A stretch of DNA of 5,126 nt from an uncultured Rubrobacteraceae bacterium (GTDB lineage Bacteria > Actinomycetota > Rubrobacteria > Rubrobacterales > Rubrobacteraceae), in NCBI GenBank assembly GCA_902806015.1, contig CADCUZ010000145.1, positions 1 to 5,126 of the forward strand, read 5' to 3'. The translations under genes and the position numbers were made by a program. The notes below the pieces were generated by a model. The model worked only from the letters and a program-made list of their open reading frames with translations. It made no database searches and was not told the origin of the DNA. Shown piece after piece: positions 1-5,007 of the stretch. Every line of letters begins with the position of its first letter. Position 1 is the first letter of the stretch.

Positions 1-11
1 CCAGAGAGATC

Positions 12-99
12 TCACGGTTCGAGCACCGCGACCCAAGCTGGTAGCGTCCCCTTCACCAGCGGCGCGCGGACACAGGTGTCCCAAGCACCCAAATACGTG
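12..99 (-). other. Short region left of the 118-residue gene; possible remnant of a reading frame
   Basis: No complete gene lies here. On the minus strand, the frame whose codons include 98..96 reads as plausible protein (for example the stretch YLGAWDTCVRAPLVKG) and ends at a TGA at 14..12. It is not the frame of the adjacent 118-residue gene, which stops at 102..100. It could be the displaced C-terminus of that gene after a frameshift, the tail of another lost gene, or chance in GC-rich DNA. There is no start codon with a ribosome binding site. The call rests on amino-acid composition alone and is weak. Confidence 0.2.
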
Positions 100-456
100 C
101 TAATCTGAATGCCAGGTAAGTGCCGTTGGGGTGCCGGGGGCCTGCACCTCTCGGCCCTCGGCGAGCACCTCGGCGGTCAGCTCCTCCGGCGGTGTCCAGG
201 TGTCCCACGAACCGTCCTGGCCGATGGAGACTTCATAGAGCCCGGGCTCGAAGACGACCTCGTCGTAGAGTAGGGCCGCCTCCTTAGCCCGGGCCACCGC
301 GGTGGGCATCCCGGGGTCGGCGAACAACTCGACCCCGCCGCGAAGCGGAAAGAACATTCGGCTCCTGCCGACGCCGGAGAGTTCCTCATCGGAAGCCCGG
401 GCGAGGTCGGGGAAGGCATCCTCTGGACGATTCGCGGCTCGCTCGGGTCCGGTCAC
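100..456 (-). CDS. Hypothetical protein, 118 residues, possibly C-terminally truncated
   Basis: I do not recognise this protein and assign no function. Translation starts at a GTG (456..454), only 4 nt after the TAG that ends the recombinase fragment, so it is probably translated from the same message. A G-rich stretch about 11 nt upstream is an acceptable but distant ribosome binding site. Residues 34-95 look like a real folded segment: the motif MFFPLRGGVELF, then a likely helix (AVARAKEAALLYDE, 53-66) and a strand-turn-strand segment around VVFEPGLYEVSIG, ending in WTPPEEL. Residues 1-33 are polar and acidic. The last 15 or so residues after VQAPGTP look unlike the core. Another frame just downstream looks more protein-like, so the native C-terminus may have been lost. 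No signal peptide or membrane segment is visible. Confidence 0.6.
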   Translation of the reverse strand: MTGPERAANRPEDAFPDLARASDEELSGVGRSRMFFPLRGGVELFADPGMPTAVARAKEAALLYDEVVFEPGLYEVSIGQDGSWDTWTPPEELTAEVLAEGREVQAPGTPTALTWHSD

Positions 457-460
457 GGCG

Positions 461-790
461 CTACAGCCCCACCCGGGCGGCCGGGTTGTTGGTGAAGAGC
501 GTCCCGCGTCTGGCGTAGCGCATCGCCACGGCGACGGATTTGTGGCGGGTGTGGGGCATCCAGGCCTCCATGCCGACCTGTTGCGCGGAGGCGCTCGTCG
601 GGAGCCCCGCTCGCAGGGAATGGCCGGAGAAGCGGGAGGCGTCGAGGCCCGCGTTCCCCACCCTGCGCTGGACGAGCTCGTTTATGCCCCACCCCGAGAG
701 GCCGCCCTCCTTGAGGTTGCCGTGGCGGTCCACCCGGCAGAACAGGGGCTCGTCCCCGGAGCGACCGGAAAACGCGACCCAGCGAGAGAG
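461..790 (-). pseudogene. C-terminal fragment of a second tyrosine recombinase
   Basis: This frame carries the C-terminal third of a tyrosine recombinase catalytic domain and ends at a TAG (463..461). It contains PLFCRVDRHGNLKEGG, the HxxR box in GHSLRAGL (codons at about 622-611), the following histidine in TRHKS (544-542) and a candidate nucleophilic tyrosine in MRYARR (517-515). The N-terminal DNA-binding domain, the first catalytic arginine and the beta-hairpin lysine are absent, so it cannot be an active recombinase alone. It aligns without gaps over its last 97 residues to the intact recombinase at 2351-3367, with about 43 identities by hand count. Recombinase-like sequence begins only at about 780-790; upstream, the DNA codes for DUF4365 in a different frame. 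The in-frame ATG at 847..845 lies inside DUF4365 coding sequence and is probably not a native start. Confidence 0.8.
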
Positions 791-1230
791 ATGGGTGGTC
801 GTGCTCCTTGTCGAAGCGCACCTTGCGCGCCGCGCGGCGCGACGCATCCCTGAAGTAGTCCTTGACGGAGACCCAGTAGGCCTCGTCCGGCGGACGGGAG
901 ACGACGAGGATCACCGGGGCGTTGCCCCGCAGCCAGCAGTCGAGGTCCCTCTCGTCGCACACAAACTCGAACGAGGCCTCCGTCTCTGACCGGAAAAAGC
1001 TGCCCCCCCGCCTTGCTCTGCACCTGCAGAACGGAGTTTGTCACCTCCCCGCTTTCTGAGTCCCTGATCTCCACGAGCCCGTCTATGCCCGCCTCCAACC
1101 CGCCCGTCGGGTACCACAAGAACCCCATCCCGAGCACGACGCGCTCGATAAGGTTGACGCCTTCCTGGCCGGTGATGCTGCTCTTGTGCACCCTCTTGGC
1201 GCTCTTCTTGGATCTCTTGTTGGCGCTCAC
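785..1230 (-). pseudogene. DUF4365-domain protein (PD-(D/E)XK nuclease-like), frameshifted and 3'-truncated
   Basis: The gene starts at a GTG (1230..1228) that overlaps the toxin stop as GTGA. A GGGGAGGGGA ribosome binding site lies 10 nt upstream (1250-1241). Residues 1-18 are basic. The DUF4365 domain then runs from TGQEGVNLIERV, through the GIDGLVEIRD motif (Asp50, Glu54), to LQVQSK (Gln71, Lys73), a pattern matching a PD-(D/E)XK-like active site with a Q-x-K ending. After residue 75 the frame is lost in a run of seven G on the coding strand. Removing one G restores the expected continuation: SFFRSETEASFEF, CDERDLDCWL, APVILVV, DEAYWVSVKDYF and a final VRFDKE. The domain, about 147 residues, is therefore nearly complete, but its native end is replaced near 790 by recombinase sequence in another frame. 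Family members are thought to be nucleases linked to defence or mobile DNA; that role is inference here. A sequencing error in the homopolymer could explain the frameshift but not the junction. Confidence 0.75.
1003..1009. repeat. Homopolymer of seven C at the DUF4365 frameshift
   Basis: Seven consecutive C bases on the plus strand read as seven G in the coding strand of DUF4365. Six G would keep the frame between QSKAGG and SFFRSE, so one extra base fully explains the break. This is a classic site for slipped-strand replication, and also for base-calling error. Confidence 0.8.
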
Positions 1231-1703
1231 GCGGGCGGGGTCCCCTCCCCGGGCGATTCCGACGCCACATCGGCGGGTTGGGCCTCCGCCGCGTCGCCGG
1301 TCCTGTCTGCTGTTGGGGCTTCGGCCGGCGCCTCCGCCTGGGCGTCCGTCGGCGAACCCGTCGGCAACGAGAAGAGGCCCGCGAGCTTCTCGGTTACCCG
1401 CGGCTCGAGAGCCTCCGGCAGGTCCCCGAGCTGCCGCACCACGACGTCGGTTTTGAGGGTAACCATCTTGTGAAGGCGGAGGGCCGAGCGGCGTTTCAGG
1501 CCGGAGCCCTCGCCTTCCTCGGACTCGGGATCGATGACCAGGTCGGAGTCTTCGGGATCATCCGGCACGCGGCTCGTGATAAAGGCCATGACGACGTTGC
1601 GGTGGCGACCGATGGGGTTGGTCAGGCACAGGGCGGGGCGGAGCTTGCTGGAGGAGAGGTCGTCGAAGGGGAACGGGACCAGCACGATCCTACCCCTCGT
1701 CAC
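1227..1703 (-). CDS. PemK/MazF-family toxin with an extended low-complexity tail
   Basis: Residues 4-110 match the PemK/MazF fold: an opening beta strand RGRIVLVPFPF, the SKLRPAL motif (Arg22-Pro23), a VVMAFITSR strand (Thr43-Ser44), then GLKRRSALRLHKMVTL and VVRQLGDL. Family members are mostly sequence-specific endoribonucleases that arrest growth by cutting mRNA and are neutralised by a partner encoded upstream. From about residue 114 to 158 there is an Ala/Glu/Pro-rich tail with AEAPAEAP-type repetition, making it longer than a usual toxin of about 110 residues. The GTG start (1703..1701) is supported by GGGGAG 7 nt upstream and overlaps the upstream gene by 14 nt; the stop overlaps the DUF4365 start as GTGA. 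Translational coupling to both neighbours is likely. Catalytic activity is inferred from the family. This subfamily (FPF rather than the classical Kid/PemK opening) is less well characterised. Confidence 0.85.
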   Translation of the reverse strand: MTRGRIVLVPFPFDDLSSSKLRPALCLTNPIGRHRNVVMAFITSRVPDDPEDSDLVIDPESEEGEGSGLKRRSALRLHKMVTLKTDVVVRQLGDLPEALEPRVTEKLAGLFSLPTGSPTDAQAEAPAEAPTADRTGDAAEAQPADVASESPGEGTPPA

Positions 1704-2331
1704 GGAAGGGCTCCCCGTCCTCCGCGGTGTAGACGTCCTCCTCGGGGTCGTCCAGGAAGTCGAAGGCGGGACTGGAGGCGGCGGCCTTGAGCCACTCCTC
1801 CTCCGTTATCTCCCCTCCCTTGTCGCGATCTTGATCGAAGAGCAGGCTGAAGCGGCGGGTCAAGTACCACTTGCTAGGGCCGGAGAGCTCCAACCGCGCT
1901 GCCCCGGCGGCGTCCTCGGTGCTCGCGTGGTCCCACTGGCGGTATAGCGACAAGAGCAGCTCGTCGTGCCTTCCGGCCATCGGGGCACCCGGGTGCTGCG
2001 ATGCGTTGCCCAAAAAGCGCAGAAGTCGGGTCACGATCACTTGGGAAGAAAGCTCTATAGCGTCCTCCTTGGCCGAACCGGCGAGCCGCTCGATCGCCTC
2101 TTGGAGAGCGTCCTCGACGTCCCCGCGGGCGTGTTCGGGGACCTCCCCGCCGGCCGGCCCGGGTTCCGGCGTTGGTTCGGGCTCTTCCAGCACGACGACG
2201 ACCCGCACCATCTTGGGCGCGGACCCGGGAAGCCGCGCGTCGAAGGTGAGGCGCCCCTCCTCGTCGACCGGCACGGCGAACTCGAGCGCCTCGCCGGACT
2301 TTTTCTCTCTCTGGTCGTGGGTGCGTTCCAC
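1690..2331 (-). CDS. Candidate antitoxin, 213 residues, with an EF-hand-type calcium-binding loop
   Basis: This gene lies directly upstream of the PemK/MazF toxin and overlaps it by 14 nt, the usual position of an antitoxin. Residues 16-49 (ALEFAVPVDEEGRLTFDARL, then a VRVVVVLEE strand) resemble the short beta-rich N-terminal segments often found in proteins encoded before PemK-type toxins. A Pro/Glu/Gly linker follows (50-70), then a mostly helical region (71-165). Residues 168-180 (DRDKGGEITEEEW, nt 1830-1792) fit the EF-hand loop: acidic residues at positions 1 and 3, Gly at 5 and 6, Ile at 8, Glu at 12 and an aromatic at 13. The preceding helix (WYLTRRFSLLFDQ) and the following one (EEWLKAA) also suit an EF-hand. 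The protein is much longer than ordinary antitoxins of 70-100 residues and very acidic at its C-terminus. The GTG start has a strong ribosome binding site. The antitoxin role rests on gene order and the N-terminal resemblance; calcium binding is inferred. Confidence 0.75.
   Translation of the reverse strand: MERTHDQREKKSGEALEFAVPVDEEGRLTFDARLPGSAPKMVRVVVVLEEPEPTPEPGPAGGEVPEHARGDVEDALQEAIERLAGSAKEDAIELSSQVIVTRLLRFLGNASQHPGAPMAGRHDELLLSLYRQWDHASTEDAAGAARLELSGPSKWYLTRRFSLLFDQDRDKGGEITEEEWLKAAASSPAFDFLDDPEEDVYTAEDGEPFRDEG
1711..1716 (-). promoter_or_regulatory. Ribosome binding site of the toxin gene, inside the antitoxin candidate
   Basis: The coding strand reads GGGGAG 7 nt before the GTG at 1703..1701. 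It lies within the last codons of the upstream gene, which supports this start and coupled translation of the pair. Confidence 0.6.
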
Positions 2332-2339
2332 CTCGTTTG

Positions 2340-2347
2340 CTCCCTTC
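2340..2347 (-). promoter_or_regulatory. Ribosome binding site of the antitoxin candidate
   Basis: The coding strand reads GAAGGGAG, 8 nt before the GTG at 2331..2329, within the 19-nt gap after the recombinase stop. It is the clearest Shine-Dalgarno sequence in the window and fixes this start. Confidence 0.7.
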
Positions 2348-2350
2348 GGG

Positions 2351-3367
2351 CTAGAGTCCCAGGTAGTCGGCGGCGTTGTCGTCGAAGAGCCCGCTCTTCC
2401 TCTTGTAGCGGTTGAGGGTGGCGAGGCTCGCGTGCTTTGATTGGTCCATTATGGTCTTGTCGGCGGCCCCGCCCTGGGAGGCGCCGGTGACGAGCCCGGC
2501 CCGCAGGGAGTGGCCCGTGTATCGCCTCGGGTCGAGCCCGGCCGCCCCCGCCCTCTTGGAGACGACGCGCGAGATCGAGTCGGGGGCCATCCTTCCCTTG
2601 CGCAGGTTGCCGTAGCGGCCGACGGCGCAGAAGAGCGGACCCGCCCGCTGGCCGTTGGCGTTCAGGACGCCCGTCCACGCCCTCAGGTGGCTGACGGGAC
2701 AGGTCTCCGGGTGGCGGCCGTGTGGGATGCCCTTGAAGGCGCCGGCCCGCTCCTGGTCGGTCTTCGATTTGCGGAGGAGCAGGACCGTGCCCTGGTCCGT
2801 AAACTCGACGTCCTCGACGAGAAGCGAGGCGAGCTCTTCGAGGCGGTAACCCCCGCTCAGGCCGAGGAGCAGGATCGCCCTGTCCCTGACCGCGGCCGGC
2901 CCCACTTCGCGCGCGAAGGCCTCCAGGACGCGCCGCACCGTGGGACCGAGCATCGGAGCTTTGCCCTCCTGGTAGGTGCCGATCTCGCGGGCCACGCCCC
3001 TGTAGGTGTTCCTGACCGCCTTCGTCTTCGTCGGGTCGTCTAGATCCGCCTCCTTGTGGAGCTGGGCTATCGCCACGAGGCGCCGCTGGATGGTGGCGGC
3101 CTTGAGGCCCCTACCCGCGAGATCCGCGACGTACAGCGCCACGGTCCTGGGCGCGGCCGGGAAGGCGTCGAGACCACCGGCCTCCACCCTGCACCACGCC
3201 TCGAAGTCCGCGAGGTCCTGGCGGTAGGCCTTGACCGTGTTGGGGGCGCGGGCGGAGCGGAAGTATCGCTCGGCCTGCCTTTCTAGCTCGGCCAGGGTGC
3301 CCGGCGGCGTCGTAGGCGCGACCGGAACGATCCCGCCGGAGCCTCCCCCCGGCTCGCGCGCGGACAC
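2351..3367 (-). CDS. Tyrosine recombinase (site-specific integrase), intact
   Basis: This is a 338-residue recombinase, a normal family length. Residues 24-125 form the helical SAM-like core-binding domain (RYFRSARAPNTVKAYRQDL onwards, with TIQRRLVAIAQLHKE). Residues 140-338 form the catalytic domain. All expected active-site residues are visible: Arg175 in GGYRLEEL, Lys202 in RKSKTDQ, His286 and Arg289 in GHSLRAGL, His312 in SKHASL and the nucleophile Tyr321 in NRYKRK. The enzyme should cut and rejoin DNA at short inverted sites through a 3'-phosphotyrosine link. The open frame extends upstream to 3925, but that part runs antiparallel to nothing useful and overlaps the neighbouring gene in another frame. 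I chose the GTG at 3367..3365 because it follows that gene's TAG by 2 nt, with a GGAG 11 nt upstream, and begins just before the N-terminal domain. The substrate site is unknown; the nearby inverted repeat is a candidate. Confidence 0.92.
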   Translation of the reverse strand: MSAREPGGGSGGIVPVAPTTPPGTLAELERQAERYFRSARAPNTVKAYRQDLADFEAWCRVEAGGLDAFPAAPRTVALYVADLAGRGLKAATIQRRLVAIAQLHKEADLDDPTKTKAVRNTYRGVAREIGTYQEGKAPMLGPTVRRVLEAFAREVGPAAVRDRAILLLGLSGGYRLEELASLLVEDVEFTDQGTVLLLRKSKTDQERAGAFKGIPHGRHPETCPVSHLRAWTGVLNANGQRAGPLFCAVGRYGNLRKGRMAPDSISRVVSKRAGAAGLDPRRYTGHSLRAGLVTGASQGGAADKTIMDQSKHASLATLNRYKRKSGLFDDNAADYLGL

Positions 3368-3369
3368 GG

Positions 3370-3972
3370 CTACCAGGGCTCCAGGTCGGGTCTCTTGGCT
3401 TTGAATTCTTCGAACGCGTCGCGCACGGTCGGGGCGAGCGCCTTCGAGGTGTGGTCCGGCTTGTCGGGGTAGCCCAAAGCCGTGAGCGCGGCGCCGGCGA
3501 GCCCCCAACCGAGGAGGTGGCCCTTCCAGTGCTCGATCTTGCGCAGCTTGAGCCAATCGCTGCCGCCGGAATCGGGGTCGGCGACTATCTCGCGCACGGC
3601 GTCCCTTATCAACGGGCTTACGTCCTCGACGGCGCCGACGACGGTTCTGGGTTTCCAATCGACGTTGTGCAGGACCCATTCCGGTGCCAGCTCCGCGAAG
3701 GCGCGGACGGCCTCTTTCAGGTCCAGGGCGTCTCCCGAGAGGACGTTGCTCGCGCCCGTCAGCCCAACGAACCGCCCAGAGCGGTCCCGCTGCAGCCAAC
3801 CGAGCAGCTCGGCCTCCCGGCCCCCGTCCGGCGCGGCCCCGTCGCGGAAGAGCTGCACCGTCGCCCCCTCGCGCATGTGCGCGAGAAAGCCCCTCACCTC
3901 GTTCGGCCGGAACGGGCCGTCCCACCTGTCCACCAAGTCCTCCCCGCCCGGGAACACAATCGACGGGCCCAT
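3370..3972 (-). CDS. Hypothetical protein, 200 residues, coupled to the recombinase
   Basis: I do not recognise this protein. Its TAG stop lies 2 nt before the recombinase GTG, so the two are almost certainly co-translated and it may be a recombinase accessory or regulatory factor; that is inference from position only. Visible features are an opening MGPSIVFPGGEDLVDRWDG, a segment rich in charged residues (EVRGFLAHMREGATVQLFRDG, 25-45), several likely helices (82-98, 117-131, 180-193), Trp-rich stretches (EWVLHNVDWK, SDWLKLRKIEHWK) and a short hydrophobic run (152-168) too brief and glycine-rich to be a confident membrane segment. No signal peptide is seen. An upstream ATG at 4008..4006 would add 12 residues, but it lies inside the inverted repeat and over the possible -10 element, so I prefer the ATG at 3972..3970, although its ribosome binding site is weak. 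Confidence 0.75.
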   Translation of the reverse strand: MGPSIVFPGGEDLVDRWDGPFRPNEVRGFLAHMREGATVQLFRDGAAPDGGREAELLGWLQRDRSGRFVGLTGASNVLSGDALDLKEAVRAFAELAPEWVLHNVDWKPRTVVGAVEDVSPLIRDAVREIVADPDSGGSDWLKLRKIEHWKGHLLGWGLAGAALTALGYPDKPDHTSKALAPTVRDAFEEFKAKRPDLEPW

Positions 3973-3990
3973 CCTACACCAGAGAAGCTG

Positions 3991-4025
3991 CCAACGTCGG
4001 AGAATCATACATTATCCGACGTTGG
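3991..4025. repeat. Perfect 11-bp inverted repeat with 13-nt spacer
   Basis: The left arm is CCAACGTCGGA (3991-4001) and the right arm TCCGACGTTGG (4015-4025), separated by the AT-rich GAATCATACATTA. The arms match exactly and the match ends at both edges. The repeat lies just upstream of the 200-residue protein and the recombinase. It could be an operator for a dimeric regulator, the core binding site of a tyrosine recombinase (arms of 11-13 bp are typical, though spacers are usually 6-8 bp), or an RNA hairpin ending the upstream gene. No T-run follows on either strand, which argues against an intrinsic terminator. Confidence 0.85.
4004..4016 (-). promoter_or_regulatory. Possible -10 element of the 200-residue protein/recombinase operon
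   Basis: On the minus strand the spacer of the inverted repeat reads GATAATGTATGAT, which contains two -10-like hexamers: GATAAT (4016-4011) and TATGAT (4009-4004). Use of the second would put transcription start near 3997 and leave a leader of about 25 nt before the ATG at 3972. No convincing -35 element is seen at 16-18 nt. If real, the inverted repeat would flank the -10 and could act as an operator. Confidence 0.35.
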
Positions 4026-4044
4026 GAAAGCGGCGCCGTCGAGG

Positions 4045-4069
4045 CGGTTCTAGACGGTTCTAGACGGTT
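4045..4069. repeat. Tandem 10-bp repeat, 2.5 copies, across a gene end
   Basis: The unit CGGTTCTAGA occurs twice and then in a half copy. Each full unit holds the palindrome TCTAGA (4049-4054, 4059-4064). The TAG stop of the 301-residue protein (4062-4060) lies in the second unit, so the repeat begins in its last codons and runs into the intergenic region. It is probably a small slippage duplication; a protein-binding role is possible but unsupported. Confidence 0.8.
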
Positions 4070-4965
4070 GTGAAGTAGGGCGCCAGGTTGGGAAGGACCA
4101 TGGTGGTGATGTAGTCGTGCATCCGTTCCAGGGCTTCCGGTGCCGGGCCCAACGATATGTACTGTTTGCCGAAGGCTATGTGGTGGGGCGTGTTGTACGA
4201 GACCTCGAGGTCTGGCACCTCGCGTGTCAGCTTGAAGCGCATCAGTTCGCCGCCGTGGACGAGCGCACCGCTCGTGATCCCGAGGTCCACGACCGTGTTG
4301 TCTTCTCGCCCGAAAGGGACGAACGTGCCGTCTTTTAGTCGTCGGCCGATGTGGTAATCCACGTAGAGGTCGGAATCGGCGTAGATGACGCTGAGCTGCC
4401 TGTGCCGGTCGACGTTGGCGTACTCGTTGAGTTGCGCCAGGGGGGCGCTGTCGGGAGATCTGCCATCCGTTATGTACGGCTGGAGCGATCCGATGACCAG
4501 CCGCGCCCTCTCGGGGAGGTGCTTTATGTCCCTGTTGCTTCGCCTCTCGAACTCCTCGCGAGTCTTGCAGATCGGGAAGGCGGTGTGGCCGGGGTCCCGT
4601 CCCCGTTCCTGCCTCGCCAGGGCCCAGACGACGTGCTCGAGGCTCATCCGCATGTTCTGCAGGCAGTCGCCGATGATCACGGGCAACTCCTCAGGAGGTT
4701 CGCGGGTGAAGTAGCTTCGCAGCACGTACTCGCGCTCTTCGTCGCCGCGCTCCAGGCGCGACACGTAGGGATCTTTGGCGTGGTAGTCGTTTATGACGCC
4801 CACCAGCTCTTGGATGTGGCGTCGGGCCCTGCCCAGTTTGAGCCGGGCCCCCTTCGGGATGCCAGAGATCAGGTTGGCGGCCTTTCTCGTGCTGCCGCGA
4901 GAGCCGGGCTCATGGCGGGCGCGACTTTCGGTTGAAGCTGGTCCGGCGGCACGGGGCGGCTGCAT
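4060..4965 (-). CDS. Uncharacterised helical protein, 301 residues, with an R-x4-H motif
   Basis: This resembles an unnamed group of bacterial, mainly actinobacterial, hypothetical proteins as I recall them, with the core pattern IGD-x-LxNxRxxLxHxVWxLA, then a FPI segment, a QPY motif and a Lx-x-LxNxDxHR motif. Here these are IIGDCLQNMRMSLEHVVWALA (97-117), AFPIC (129-133), LQPY (161-164) and LNEYANVDRHRQL (179-191). The first segment contains Arg106-x4-His111, which fits the HEPN RNase signature (R-x4-6-H) and sits in a predicted helix; a HEPN-like fold is a hypothesis. The C-terminal third (190-280) looks beta-rich. Residues 1-35 are low-complexity and basic. I chose the ATG at 4965..4963, with GAGGG 8 nt upstream; a GTG at 5007..5005 would add 14 residues and cannot be excluded. 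No signal peptide or membrane segment is visible. It may be transcribed separately from the recombinase operon. Confidence 0.85.
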   Translation of the reverse strand: MQPPRAAGPASTESRARHEPGSRGSTRKAANLISGIPKGARLKLGRARRHIQELVGVINDYHAKDPYVSRLERGDEEREYVLRSYFTREPPEELPVIIGDCLQNMRMSLEHVVWALARQERGRDPGHTAFPICKTREEFERRSNRDIKHLPERARLVIGSLQPYITDGRSPDSAPLAQLNEYANVDRHRQLSVIYADSDLYVDYHIGRRLKDGTFVPFGREDNTVVDLGITSGALVHGGELMRFKLTREVPDLEVSYNTPHHIAFGKQYISLGPAPEALERMHDYITTMVLPNLAPYFTTV

Positions 4966-5007
4966 TCGAGCGCCCTCGGCCGTGGACCCGGCAGGCGGAT
5001 TACACAC

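Noticed and set aside
14..50. tRNA-like T-arm (GGTTCGAGCACCG) as a possible attachment site
   Set aside because: The flanking bases do not form a 5-bp T-stem, and no acceptor, D-arm or anticodon arm can be built around it.
302..989. Plus-strand open frames opposite the recombinase fragment and DUF4365
   Set aside because: No domain features; they exist because GC-rich antisense frames lack stops.
1534..2440. Plus-strand open frames opposite the toxin and antitoxin candidate
   Set aside because: Their sequences are Arg/Gly/Ser/Pro-rich, as expected for antisense shadows; the minus-strand frames hold recognisable families and coupled starts.
3368..3925. N-terminal extension of the recombinase frame up to 3925, which would give 524 residues
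   Set aside because: The added part is Arg/Gly/Pro-rich, has no domain, and overlaps the better-looking 200-residue gene in another frame. The GTG at 3367 gives a normal-length recombinase.
3991..4025. Rho-independent terminator for the 301-residue gene
   Set aside because: The stem is good, but the loop is 13 nt and no T-run follows on either strand. A regulatory or recombination site fits at least as well.
4351..4935. Long plus-strand open frame (194 residues) opposite the 301-residue gene
   Set aside because: It mirrors codons of the minus-strand gene in GC-rich DNA, has no recognisable motif and no clear ribosome binding site.
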